Shown here piece by piece: positions 16,488-28,473 of a stretch of 64,000 nt of DNA. The notes beneath the pieces are model-generated. The model made no database searches. It was not told the origin of the DNA and was given only the letters and a program-made list of their open reading frames with translations. Both the position numbers and the translations under genes were made by a program. Every line of letters starts with the position of its first letter. Position 1 is the first letter of the stretch. Origin of the DNA: Burkholderiales bacterium (GTDB lineage: Bacteria > Pseudomonadota > Gammaproteobacteria > Burkholderiales > Burkholderiaceae_C); assembly GCA_947474755.1 (NCBI GenBank), contig CANJJE010000002.1:343041-407040 (forward strand), in the 5' to 3' direction.

Positions 16488-17759
16488 TCAGCGAGCCAGC
16501 GTCCAGTCGACATGGGCCGGCCGTCCCGGCAACTCGAGTTGCGACACAACGGGAGCGCTGCCAGCGACCCGCTTGCCGCAGCGCCACACCACCAGCCGGT
16601 TCGCCCGCAGCCGCACCGCTTCCACGATCGAACCTGCCTGCAGCAGCACCAGGTTGGCATCGGCGCCAGGTTTCAGGCCGTGGTGCTCGATGCCCAACAC
16701 CTTCGCTGCGTTGACGGTGACCGCATCGAAGCATGCGGCGATCTGTGCGGGCGATGTCATCTGCGCCACATGCAGGCCCATCTGCGCGACCTCCAGCATG
16801 TCGGCAGAACCCAGCGGGTACCACGGGTCCATCACGCAGTCCTGGCCGAAGGCCACGTTGAGGCCGGCGGTCATCAGTTCGGGCACACGGGTCATGCCGC
16901 GGCGCCTCGGGTAGGTGTCGTGGCGGCCCTGCAGCGTGATGTTGATCAGCGGGTTGGCGACCACATGTACCTGTGCCTCGGCCATCAGCGGGATCAGCTT
17001 CGAGACGTAGTAGTTGTCCATCGAGTGCATCGAGGTCAGGTGCGAGCCGGTGACGCGGCCATGCAGCCCGAGCCGCTGCGTGTGGAAGGTCAGTGTCTCG
17101 ATGTGGCGCGACATCGGGTCGTCGCTTTCGTCGCAGTGCATGTCGACGCGAAGTCCACGCTCGGCGGCCAGTTCGCACAGGATGCGGATGCTCTCGGCGC
17201 CGTCAGCCATCGTCCGCTCGAAGTGCGGAATGCCGCCGACGACCTCCACGCCCTTGTCCAGCGCGCGTTTCAGGTTGGCGAGCGCATTCGGCGAACGCAG
17301 CAGCCCGTCCTGCGGAAACGCGACCAGTTGCACATCGAGGTAGGGTGCGACCTGCTGCTTCACCTGCAGCAGCGCTTCCACCGCCAGCAGCCTGTCGTCG
17401 CACACGTCCACATGCGACCGGATCGCGAGCAGCCCCTTGGCCACTGCCCAGTCACAGTACTGCAGCGCGCGCTCGACCAGTGCGTCCTGCGTCAGCTGCG
17501 GCTTCAGCTCGCCCCACAGCGCGATGCCTTCGAGCAGCGTGCCGCTGGCATTGACCCGCGGCAGGCCGTAGCTCAGCGTCGAGTCCATGTGGAAGTGCGC
17601 ATCGACGAACGACGGGGCCAGCAGCTGACCCCGTGCATCGACCTCGGGCGTACCTTCGGGTGCAGCAAGGCGCTGCCCGATCGCCGCGATGTGGCCGTCC
17701 TGTACCAGCACGTCGATGTCACGGCGCCCATCGGGCAACGTGGCGTGGCGGATCAGCAC
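16488..17759 (-). CDS. codA: Cytosine deaminase (CodA-type amidohydrolase)
   Basis: Hydrolyses cytosine to uracil and ammonia. The 423-residue protein follows E. coli CodA with a constant 6-residue offset. Metal ligands H55 and H57 (VDAHFHMD), H208 with catalytic E211 (MHCDESDDPMSRHIET), H240 and D307 (GQDCVMDPWYPLG) are all present. The residue after D307 is Cys308, where CodA has Asp314, a residue known to affect substrate choice. It begins 2 bp after the upp stop and ends an operon whose other genes act on uracil or UMP, which fits cytosine feeding that route. A related amino-pyrimidine as substrate cannot be excluded. Confidence 0.88.
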   Translation of the reverse strand: MLIRHATLPDGRRDIDVLVQDGHIAAIGQRLAAPEGTPEVDARGQLLAPSFVDAHFHMDSTLSYGLPRVNASGTLLEGIALWGELKPQLTQDALVERALQYCDWAVAKGLLAIRSHVDVCDDRLLAVEALLQVKQQVAPYLDVQLVAFPQDGLLRSPNALANLKRALDKGVEVVGGIPHFERTMADGAESIRILCELAAERGLRVDMHCDESDDPMSRHIETLTFHTQRLGLHGRVTGSHLTSMHSMDNYYVSKLIPLMAEAQVHVVANPLINITLQGRHDTYPRRRGMTRVPELMTAGLNVAFGQDCVMDPWYPLGSADMLEVAQMGLHVAQMTSPAQIAACFDAVTVNAAKVLGIEHHGLKPGADANLVLLQAGSIVEAVRLRANRLVVWRCGKRVAGSAPVVSQLELPGRPAHVDWTLAR

Positions 17760-17761
17760 GA

Positions 17762-18394
<633 letters not shown>

Positions 18395-18413
18395 GGGCGC
18401 CTCGTTCGATGGA

Positions 18414-19689
18414 TCAGAAAACCGTGCCGTCGCTGTCGATCGCGAGAGGTGGCGAGCCGTCGCGAAGTTCCCTGGCAATCTCCCGGCCCGCGGCCCAGGT
18501 GCCGCCTTCGAGGATGCAGGCCAGCGGCATCTCCTCGGCGGTTTTCCCGAGCCTCTCCCGCACCAAGGGCGCCAGCTCGTCGATCAGCGACACCGTCAGC
18601 GCGCGCCATTCGATGATGAATTCGTCGGACACCTTCCAGCGCTTTTCCAGCAGGCGCGGATCGCGCGGCACGATCACGCCGCCGTCGAGCAGCAGGCCGC
18701 CGTTGCGGTACTCGGGCAGGCCGGTCAGCGCGTCGAGGCCCGACACCTTCACGCCGGCCCACATCAGCGGCTCGAGCAGCGAATAGCTCAGCCACTGGCT
18801 CAGCTTGTGGAACGGCACCCAGTCGTCGGTCGTGCCGTGGCCACCGTCCGACTTCGACTCACCGCCGGCCCAGCGGTGCGGCCACACGTCGCCCAGCGGC
18901 ACGCCTTGCAGCATGCTACCGGTCAGCCAGATCGACGAGAACGCATCGAGCACCGCGCGCAGCACCTGGGCTGCGGCGATATGGTGCCCGGCCTCCTGCG
19001 AGGCGCTCGCGCCGGCGATCTGCCCTGTCAGCTGATCGAACAGCGCACCTGGACGCGCTCCCATGCCGTGATCGGCCGCGAGCGCAGCGCCGAGTCGGTT
19101 CAGCAGCGCGACGCGCCCCTTCAGCCCGACCAGCGGGTTGCCACTGCTGACCTGGAAGCTGCTGCGCAAGGCGGACACATCCAGCCTCTGCAAGGCTGCG
19201 GCATCGGCGCGCAATCGGTCGCCCGGCGTGTCGGAAAACAAGCCCTGCTGGAACGCATGCCAGCTCGCCACGCCCAGGCCTTCCGATCGCGTGAAAGTCT
19301 GCCCGCTGTCGGCCTCCAGATAACGCCAGTTCGGGCCCGCCCCGGCATCGAGGAGCACGCTGACCACCGTCAGGTCGATGCGGGCGCGGGCCTGGTCTTC
19401 CATGGTGCGACCGGCCATCGCTTCATCCATTTCGACTTTGCGATCGATGCCACCTGACTCGAAATGCCGCCAGCGGCTGTGAAACGGAATCCGCAGGTCG
19501 GGATAGGTGGTCCGCGTGACCCGCTCGACGCGTGCCGCGACTTCATCGAGCCGGCTGCGGTCGAGCTTGAAGTTCGACGACCGGCCTTCGCTGACGGCCT
19601 GCGTGATCGCACCACAACGGCGGCGGATGGTCGCCGCGTCACGCAACACGCTGATCGCATCGCGGCCGTGGGGCGCGGCGAACGCGGAC

Positions 19690-19697
<8 letters not shown>
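18414..19697 (-). CDS. DUF1688 protein, URC4/Urg3-type uracil catabolism
   Basis: A 427-residue protein of the DUF1688 family, the family of yeast Urc4 and Aspergillus Urg3, which are needed to use uracil as nitrogen source by the URC route. Typical stretches are [88 protein letters not shown] and [10 protein letters not shown]. The biochemical step is not settled. I choose a TTG start at 19697: an AAGGGG sits 7 bases upstream, it overlaps the URC1 stop by 8 bp, and the resulting N-terminus ([15 protein letters not shown]) fits the family. The longer open frame is inside the URC1 gene. Confidence 0.88.
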
Positions 19698-22507
<2,810 letters not shown>

Positions 22508-22577
22508 GGCGCGCAAAGTTATTGCGGACGACTTCCACTCAGCGAGCGTTTCCGTGTTTGAGGCTGTCATTGAATTC

Positions 22578-22952
22578 ATGACGTCCTGGCATTCCGGTAG
22601 TCGCGGTCGCGCGTATGGCTGGGTGTATTTCTTGGGGTATGTCGTTGTGCCGCTTGTCGGTGCCCTTGCAGTCAAGGAGCTCCGTGCGCGGCGGAAGCGG
22701 CTTTTGCAGAGCACAAGCGCGCAAATAGCCGCCGGGCCGCTTCGTGCTGTAGCCGTTGTCGAGCAGGCGAACGGCTCGCGCCGGGTGGAAGGAGTTTTTC
22801 GCTCGATCGAGGGACGCTACGAATTGTTGCTACGCGATACCGTGAACAGCGAGTCCATCGAGTCAACGCACCTCTTTGAAACCGTGGAACAGCTAGAGAA
22901 GTACCTTGAGTCGAACACCGTATTGCGCCTGGGTGACTTCAGCGCGAGCTGA
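22578..22952 (+). CDS. Small single-helix membrane protein, unknown function
   Basis: Not recognised. The frame gives 124 residues from the ATG at 22578, with one membrane helix near the N-terminus (WVYFLGYVVVPLVGALAV) and a basic stretch right after it (KELRARRKR). A soluble tail follows with alternating charge (VEGVFRSIEGRYELLLRD and a Glu-rich end). Base composition is visibly lower in GC and codon choice less biased than in purB and pyrF, suggesting acquisition together with the adjacent hicAB genes. The start is uncertain: the frame is open back into purB. No ribosome binding site decides it. Confidence 0.5.
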   Translation: MTSWHSGSRGRAYGWVYFLGYVVVPLVGALAVKELRARRKRLLQSTSAQIAAGPLRAVAVVEQANGSRRVEGVFRSIEGRYELLLRDTVNSESIESTHLFETVEQLEKYLESNTVLRLGDFSAS

Positions 22953-23063
22953 CTTGTCGTAGCAGACGACATCGGTGGCGGCGCATTTCGATGCGTGCCT
23001 CACCCACCAAAGCGACGATCAATTGTGTCTGTGCGGTGACTGCTGGCTGTTCAATCAGTACCT

Positions 23064-23077
23064 TATAATGGTACCAT
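23064..23077 (+). promoter_or_regulatory. hicA promoter -10 overlapped by a palindromic operator
   Basis: A perfect TATAAT (23064-23069) lies 15 bases before the hicA ATG. Overlapping it is the perfect 10-bp palindrome ATGGTACCAT (23068-23077). HicB antitoxins of this kind carry a DNA-binding C-terminus and repress their own promoter, so the palindrome is a natural operator. The -35 region is poor. A transcript from this -10 would have almost no leader. Confidence 0.6.
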
Positions 23078-23083
23078 ATTCGC

Positions 23084-23338
23084 ATGCGACGGAAGCACCA
23101 GCGCACCCTTGAACTGATCTTTTCGCGCCCCACTAGCGGCAATGTGCCCTGGCGTGACATCGAGGCGCTGTTTGCCGAACTGGGTGCCGAAGTCAGCGAG
23201 CGGGAAGGTAGCCGTGTCGCCGTGGTCTTGTTCGAGGAGGTTCGGGTGTTTCACCGACCGCACCCGTCTCCGCACACCGACAAGGGCGCCATCGCCAGCA
23301 TTCGCAAATGGTTGGAACAGCACGGAGTCGAGCCATGA
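23084..23338 (+). CDS. hicA: HicA-family toxin (variant without the GSH motif)
   Basis: An 84-residue basic protein of the HicA-like family paired with HicB. The small dsRBD-like fold can be followed in HQRTLELIFSRP, WRDIEALFAELGAEVSEREG, then VFHRPHPSP and KGAIASIRKWLEQHGV. Classical HicA toxins are mRNA interferases that use a histidine in a GSH motif on the second strand; here that position reads GSR, while histidines lie in VFHRPHPSPH. The next gene, hicB, overlaps it by 4 bp (ATGA). Module identity is strong; whether this variant cuts mRNA is not known from the sequence. Confidence 0.85.
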   Translation: MRRKHQRTLELIFSRPTSGNVPWRDIEALFAELGAEVSEREGSRVAVVLFEEVRVFHRPHPSPHTDKGAIASIRKWLEQHGVEP

Positions 23339-23670
23339 ACACCATGACCGTGGACGGGTACCACGCCAAGATCGAATACGACGACGATCTGGAACTCTTT
23401 CGGGGCGAGATTCTGGGCTTGAGCGGTGGGGCCGACTTCTACGGCAAGAACCCGAAGGAGTTGCGCGCCGAATTCAAGAAGTCGCTTCAGGTGTTTCTTG
23501 ATGTGTGCGAGGAAAAGGGCATCGCGCCACGACGTCACTTCTCGGGCAAGTTCAACTTGCGCATTCCGCCCGAGCTGCATGAGAAGCTGGCAATCGAAGC
23601 CCAGGCGCAGGGCAAGAGCATCAACACATTGGCTCAAGAAGCATTGCAACAGCGGGTCGCGTCTTCATGA
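23335..23670 (+). CDS. hicB: HicB-family antitoxin
   Basis: A 111-residue antitoxin. The N-terminal HicB domain ([40 protein letters not shown]) would cover the toxin, and the C-terminus has a ribbon-helix-helix segment ([20 protein letters not shown], then [12 protein letters not shown]) for DNA binding and autorepression. The ATG at 23335 overlaps the hicA stop, and the hicB stop overlaps the pyrF start in the same ATGA fashion. The pair is therefore physically and translationally tied to pyrF. An alternative start a few codons upstream lies inside hicA. Confidence 0.9.
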   Translation: MNTMTVDGYHAKIEYDDDLELFRGEILGLSGGADFYGKNPKELRAEFKKSLQVFLDVCEEKGIAPRRHFSGKFNLRIPPELHEKLAIEAQAQGKSINTLAQEALQQRVASS

Positions 23671-24509
23671 CCTTCGTTGATCAACTGCTCGCTGCCGAGT
23701 CGCAGAACGACTCCCTGCTGTGCGTCGGCCTAGACCCTGAGCCATCTAGGTTTCCGGGCGCCTGGAATGGCGATGCCAGTCGCATCTTCGACTTCTGCGC
23801 GGCGATCGTCGATGCGACGAAGGATCTGGCGATCGCGTTCAAGCCGCAGATCGCGTACTTCGCCGCGTACCGCGCCGAGGACCAGCTGGAAGCGCTGATC
23901 GCGCACATCCATGCGGTGGCGCCTGCCGTGCCGGTGATCCTCGACGCCAAGCGTGGCGATATCGGCAGCACCGCGCAGCAGTACGCCCGCGAGGCCTTCG
24001 AGCGCTACCGGGCCGACGCGGTCACGCTCTCGCCGTTCATGGGCCACGACTCCATCGAGCCCTACCTCGACTACGCCGACAAGGGGCTGATCCTGCTGTG
24101 CCGCACCTCGAATGCGGGCGGCTCGGACCTGCAGGCGCAGCGGATCGTTGGCCCCGATGGGCAGCCCGGCGACCTGCTGTACGAGCACATTGCCCGGCTC
24201 GCACAGGGGCCGTGGAACCGCACCGGGCAGCTCGGACTGGTGGTCGGCGCGACGTTTCCGGCCGAGATCGCGCGAGTGCGTGAACTGGCGCCGACGCTGC
24301 CCTTGCTCATCCCTGGCATCGGCGCGCAGGGCGGTGATGCGCCGGCGACCGTGCGCGCAGGCTGGCGTGCGCACAGCGGTCGCACCACCGGCCCGATCGC
24401 GGTCAACTCGTCGCGCGCCGTGCTGTACGCGAGTGCGGACGACGACTTTGCCGAAGCTGCGCGACGCGTTGCCGATGCGACACGGCAGCAGCTGAACAAC
24501 GCACGCTGA
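23667..24509 (+). CDS. pyrF: Orotidine-5'-phosphate decarboxylase (long type)
   Basis: Makes UMP from OMP, the last step of pyrimidine nucleotide synthesis. The 280-residue protein belongs to the long OMP decarboxylase group: [27 protein letters not shown], the catalytic [20 protein letters not shown] with the D-K-D array, [26 protein letters not shown] and [10 protein letters not shown]. The ATG at 23667 overlaps the hicB stop codon. Because no separate ribosome binding site stands apart from hicB coding sequence, expression probably depends on read-through and coupling from hicAB or on a promoter further upstream. Confidence 0.96.
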   Translation: MTFVDQLLAAESQNDSLLCVGLDPEPSRFPGAWNGDASRIFDFCAAIVDATKDLAIAFKPQIAYFAAYRAEDQLEALIAHIHAVAPAVPVILDAKRGDIGSTAQQYAREAFERYRADAVTLSPFMGHDSIEPYLDYADKGLILLCRTSNAGGSDLQAQRIVGPDGQPGDLLYEHIARLAQGPWNRTGQLGLVVGATFPAEIARVRELAPTLPLLIPGIGAQGGDAPATVRAGWRAHSGRTTGPIAVNSSRAVLYASADDDFAEAARRVADATRQQLNNAR

Positions 24510-24551
24510 GGGCCTGGCGCCCGGCCGATCACTCGGCTTGGCGCGACACGA

Positions 24552-26333
24552 TCAATCCAGGCTGACCTCGGCGCGCACGATGCCGGCGCGATCGGCCCGC
24601 GCCGTCATCGTCAGTCGCGTGCCCTGCGGCGCCCGCACCACCCATTCGCCGACCGCCCGATCAGGGGTGGCGTCGTGACCGCCGTGTCGGCCCAGCAGCG
24701 ACTCCGGCGGTGCGTGACCCTCCAGTTGCGGGCCTTCGTAGCGCAGCTTGCCGCTGACCAGCGCGACGGTGGAATCGGGGCTGCCGCTGATGCTGGGCAG
24801 GTGGATCTCGAACATCACGCCGCGCACCACCTTGCGCTCCAGCGCGCGCTTGCTGATGTAGCACGGCAGCCAGCCGCTGTTGGCGACCGCCAGCCGCACC
24901 CGCCAGGTGTCAGGGCCGAGTGCTCTCACTTCGGTGCGCAGCAACTCCAACTTCGGCAGGCTCAGCGCCAGCTGCGTCATCCAGGCCGGGAAGCGCGCAG
25001 CCTCTCGCTCACGCAGGTGTGGCGGCGGATTGCGCCAGTAGTTCTGGTAGTCCCAGCCGCCGATCTCCACGTCGCCCAGCTGCGGATGCAGGAAGGGTCG
25101 CCACGCGACGTAAGCCCGGCCGTCGCAGTGCTCGTCGCTCCACTTCAGCAGCTTCAGGTCATCGGCCACCGGGTGCTCGCGGTACCAGTCGATCCACGGG
25201 TAGCCGGTGATACCGGCCTCGGCGTTCGGCGACCAGATTTCCACGGTCCAGAACAGCATGCCCAGGTGCTCATAGGCCCAGTCCTGCGTGCCGGTGATGA
25301 TTTCCTTCGGGTGGTACTTGAACTCGTGCCAGGCGCTGACCGCCGGGTAGCCGGTCAGCTTCGCGCCGAGTGCACTGAAGCGCTTCAATGACCACAGATC
25401 CTCCGGGATCATGCCCTCGTCGCTGTGCGTGCCCATCGGGCGCAGGATCACGCCACCGTGGGTGTGGAAGCTGATCACCGCGCCGATGTTCGGATGGCTG
25501 GTGATGAAGTCCACCATCGCGCGCACTTCGGGCTCGCTGGTCGGGTAGGGGCCTGCGCCCTTCTGCTCGTGTTCCTGCCGCCACTGCGAAGGAAAATTGC
25601 GGTTCAGGTCCAGGCCCTCGGGATCGGAGTTCACCTGCACCCTCAGCCCGTCGTAGTGCTGCAGCGTGCCTTCGGGGATCACGCGGTAGTAGTCGCCGCC
25701 GAACTCTCCGGGCTCGCGCGCCACCATCATCCGCGGGTCGAGCGTGCAGCACTTGAAGCCGCCGTGCGGGTCGCGGATGCGCATCAGCAGCACGCGGCCG
25801 TCGCCGTCGATGTCTTCCACTGTCAGGCCATCGACCGCGGCATCTTCGTGCGGATAGCGTCGTGTCGACGAACGGATGTGACGCGGTCGGTCGGCCAGCG
25901 CCAGTTCGGCACCGTCGGGGTTGAGACGCGGGCACAGATAGACGACGCGGGTATCGAGCAGCTGGGTGATCCTGCGCCCTTCGTCCGTCAGGGTTCCGTA
26001 GCCGGTGACCAGCTGATGCAGGTAGTACAGGCAGGCGGTGCTGGCGCACAACTCGGCGGCGTGGATGTTGCCGTCGGCCCAGAAAGCCGGCTTGTCGGTG
26101 TCGATGCCGGTCGCCGACTGCGTGACCACGGCCACCCAGATGTCGCGGCCCTCGTGGCTCTTGCCGATGGACACCACCGACACCAGCCCGGGGTAGGTCG
26201 CCGCGTAATCGGCGAGCAACTGCGCCAGCGCGTCGTAGCGGTAGAAGATGTCGAAGCGGGGCGCGGGAGTGGAGGCCGTGGAGGTCATGGGCGCAACGGG
26301 CTGCGAGAATCCGTCGCTCTTAGGGTCTGACAT
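24552..26333 (-). CDS. M14-family zinc carboxypeptidase
   Basis: A 593-residue metallocarboxypeptidase-like protein. The zinc site is H91-x-x-E94 in DGNIHAAELCAS with the third ligand in VISFHTHGG; the substrate-binding NPDG and LNRNFPSQW segments and the catalytic glutamate in WTVEIWSP are present. No signal peptide is seen, so it looks cytoplasmic. A 200-residue C-terminal part (from about WRNPPPHLRE) is beta-rich and not obviously catalytic. It is last in a tight operon behind a glutamine amidotransferase (12 bp gap) and a flavin reductase. Start may be 26333 or the ATG at 26288. Substrate unknown. Confidence 0.85.
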   Translation of the reverse strand: MSDPKSDGFSQPVAPMTSTASTPAPRFDIFYRYDALAQLLADYAATYPGLVSVVSIGKSHEGRDIWVAVVTQSATGIDTDKPAFWADGNIHAAELCASTACLYYLHQLVTGYGTLTDEGRRITQLLDTRVVYLCPRLNPDGAELALADRPRHIRSSTRRYPHEDAAVDGLTVEDIDGDGRVLLMRIRDPHGGFKCCTLDPRMMVAREPGEFGGDYYRVIPEGTLQHYDGLRVQVNSDPEGLDLNRNFPSQWRQEHEQKGAGPYPTSEPEVRAMVDFITSHPNIGAVISFHTHGGVILRPMGTHSDEGMIPEDLWSLKRFSALGAKLTGYPAVSAWHEFKYHPKEIITGTQDWAYEHLGMLFWTVEIWSPNAEAGITGYPWIDWYREHPVADDLKLLKWSDEHCDGRAYVAWRPFLHPQLGDVEIGGWDYQNYWRNPPPHLREREAARFPAWMTQLALSLPKLELLRTEVRALGPDTWRVRLAVANSGWLPCYISKRALERKVVRGVMFEIHLPSISGSPDSTVALVSGKLRYEGPQLEGHAPPESLLGRHGGHDATPDRAVGEWVVRAPQGTRLTMTARADRAGIVRAEVSLD

Positions 26334-26345
26334 TCGCCCTGAGAG

Positions 26346-27104
26346 TCACTCGGACACCGGCTCACCCCCCACGAAAACCTTCAGCTCGCCCGGTGCGAAG
26401 GCGATCCAGGCTTCGTCGCAGGTCAGCGGATCGGTGACGATCACTGCCACCCGGTCCGTCGGGGTGGTGAGTCGGGCGAAGTCGACGCTGATGTCGTCGT
26501 CCTGCAGCCGCGCCTGCTGGAACGGGTGCTGGCGGACCAGATAGCTGAGCTGGGTCGAGCAATGCGCCCACAGCGCCTCGCCCTGGCTCAGCATGAAGTT
26601 GAAGCTGCCGTGCGCCGCGATCTGCGGCACCAGCTCACGCAGGGTGGCGCTCAGTTCGGCCACCGAGGGCATGCGGGCGTGCGCCTTGGAGAGCTCCTGC
26701 ATCAGCCAGCAGAAGGCGAGTTCACTGTCGGTGTCGCCGACCGGGTGGAACGAGGCGTGCAGTCGCGGTGCATAGTCGACCAGGTTGCCGTTGTGAGCGA
26801 ACGCCCAGTAGCGACCCCAGAGCTCGCGCACGAAGGGGTGCGTGTTTTCCAGAGCGACACGGCCCTGCGTGGCCTTGCGGATGTGTGCGATCACATTCCT
26901 GGAGCGGATCGGGTAGCGACGCACCATCTCCGCCACCGGGGACTCGCGTGCGCTTTGCGCGTCGACGAACAGCCGCAGCCCGGCGCCTTCGAAGAAGGCG
27001 ATGCCGAAGCCGTCCTGGTGCTCGTCGGCGCGGGTCGAAAAGCCGGTGAAGCTGAACACGATGTCGGTCGGCGTGTTGCCGTTCATTCCGAGGAGCTGGC
27101 ACAT
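26346..27104 (-). CDS. Class II glutamine amidotransferase (YafJ-like)
   Basis: A 252-residue Ntn-hydrolase. The nucleophile is Cys2, exposed after removal of Met (MCQLLGMNGNTPTDIVFSFT). Family motifs include the R-x-DEHQDGFGIAFF segment, VIAHIRKATQGRVALENTHP, FAHNGNL and GDTDSELAFCWLM. There is no fused synthase domain, so the acceptor of the ammonia, if any, is unknown; YafJ proteins are often only annotated by fold. The ATG at 27104 is set by the required Cys2. It sits 11 bp after the flavin reductase gene and 12 bp before the M14 peptidase. Confidence 0.9.
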   Translation of the reverse strand: MCQLLGMNGNTPTDIVFSFTGFSTRADEHQDGFGIAFFEGAGLRLFVDAQSARESPVAEMVRRYPIRSRNVIAHIRKATQGRVALENTHPFVRELWGRYWAFAHNGNLVDYAPRLHASFHPVGDTDSELAFCWLMQELSKAHARMPSVAELSATLRELVPQIAAHGSFNFMLSQGEALWAHCSTQLSYLVRQHPFQQARLQDDDISVDFARLTTPTDRVAVIVTDPLTCDEAWIAFAPGELKVFVGGEPVSE

Positions 27105-27115
27105 GCGGTCGGTCC

Positions 27116-28402
27116 TCAGGTGTGCACGAAGAGCATGCGCATCCAGCTCTTCACCGTCAGCAGGCTGCTCGGCAGGTGGGTCTCTTCCAGCAGGCCGGTC
27201 ATGCGCCGCAAGCGGCTCGGGCTGCGCTTGGCGCTCCACACCACCAGATCCACCAGCCAGGGGTGCATGTTGACGATGTTCGCCTTGTCGTACATCTCGT
27301 AGCGCGGCTGGAGCGCGCGCACCTTGTGCTCGTAGGCGGCGCGTACCTCAGCCTCCGGCAGTCGCTGGCGTTGCCCGTCGATCAAGACGTCGGCCGCGGC
27401 CAGCCCGGTCTCCAGTGCCTTGCCGATGCCTTCGCCGGTGAAGGCGTAAGTGCTGCCTGCGGCTTCACCGGTCACCATCAGGCCCGGGCGCGACAGCTGT
27501 GCCCCGCGCAGCGAACATCGCAGCGGTGCACCTTTCAGCTCGCCGACCCATTCGCCGCCCGCCACCAGTTCACCGGCAGCTCGGTGCACCCGGGTGAATT
27601 CATCGAACATCGCTCGCAGGTTGATGTCCTGCATCGTCTGGCCCGACTCATCGCCCATCGCATGGCTGTGCGCCACGCCGACCCCGATGTTGAACACGCC
27701 GTCGGGACCCGGGAAGATCCAGCCGTAGCCGCGCTTCAGCCGCGGGTGCCAGACCACTTCCAGCTCGGTGATGCGATCCACCATTGCCGGGTTCCTCACG
27801 TAGCCGCGCAGTGCCACGCCGGTCGGTGTGCGACGCTCGCACATCTTGGCCGCCATCAGCGCTTGCGGCGTTGCGCCGCTGGCGATCAACACCCATGTCG
27901 CGCGCACCTCGCGAGTGATTTCGCCTGAGCGCACGGTGGCGCCGACGACCCGACGCGCCCCGGCATCGCCTTCTTCCAGCGCGCCGACGAAGCGCACTGG
28001 CGCGTGCATCCGCGCGCCAGCGTCGACCGCCGCCCGGCAAAGCATCTCGTCGAGTTCGCGGCGCGGCAGCACCGCCAGCGTGCCCGGCACGTCGATGCGG
28101 CCGCCGCGCGGGCCGATCACCGCCACATGGCGCACCGAGCGCGCGCGTGCCAGCACCGTCTCGAGCAGCCTGAGCCGACGCAGCGCATGGTGCGCGTCGG
28201 GGATCAATCCATCGCCGCAGACCTTGTCGCGCGGAAATGCCTGTTGGTCGATCAATACGACGTCGAAGCCCGCACCCGCCAGCGTGATCGCCGCTCCACT
28301 GCCGGCCGGCCCGGCGCCGACGATCAGCACATCGCAATGCGCCGGCAGCGCATCGAGTGGCAGATTCAACGCAGCAGTGGGATTCGGGAGGGCTTGCGGC
28401 AT
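27116..28402 (-). CDS. Geranylgeranyl-reductase-family FAD oxidoreductase
   Basis: A 428-residue flavoprotein. The dinucleotide-binding VLIVGAGPAGSGAAITLAGA is followed by QQAFPRDKVCGDGLIPDA, a family signature, and GYGWIFPGPDGVFNIGVGVA, then GLMVTGEAAGSTYAFTGEGI for the FAD ribityl site. Members reduce double bonds in isoprenoid chains, but many bacterial copies have unknown substrates. The ATG at 28402 is used; the frame extends a little further up toward the divergent epimerase gene. First of the three-gene operon with the amidotransferase and M14 peptidase. Confidence 0.85.
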   Translation of the reverse strand: MPQALPNPTAALNLPLDALPAHCDVLIVGAGPAGSGAAITLAGAGFDVVLIDQQAFPRDKVCGDGLIPDAHHALRRLRLLETVLARARSVRHVAVIGPRGGRIDVPGTLAVLPRRELDEMLCRAAVDAGARMHAPVRFVGALEEGDAGARRVVGATVRSGEITREVRATWVLIASGATPQALMAAKMCERRTPTGVALRGYVRNPAMVDRITELEVVWHPRLKRGYGWIFPGPDGVFNIGVGVAHSHAMGDESGQTMQDINLRAMFDEFTRVHRAAGELVAGGEWVGELKGAPLRCSLRGAQLSRPGLMVTGEAAGSTYAFTGEGIGKALETGLAAADVLIDGQRQRLPEAEVRAAYEHKVRALQPRYEMYDKANIVNMHPWLVDLVVWSAKRSPSRLRRMTGLLEETHLPSSLLTVKSWMRMLFVHT

Positions 28403-28473
28403 GCGAAACACGGGAGAATGAGCCGACAACCATCCTCGGCCCTCAAGCATCGAATTGTGGCGCTGCTTCTGAC

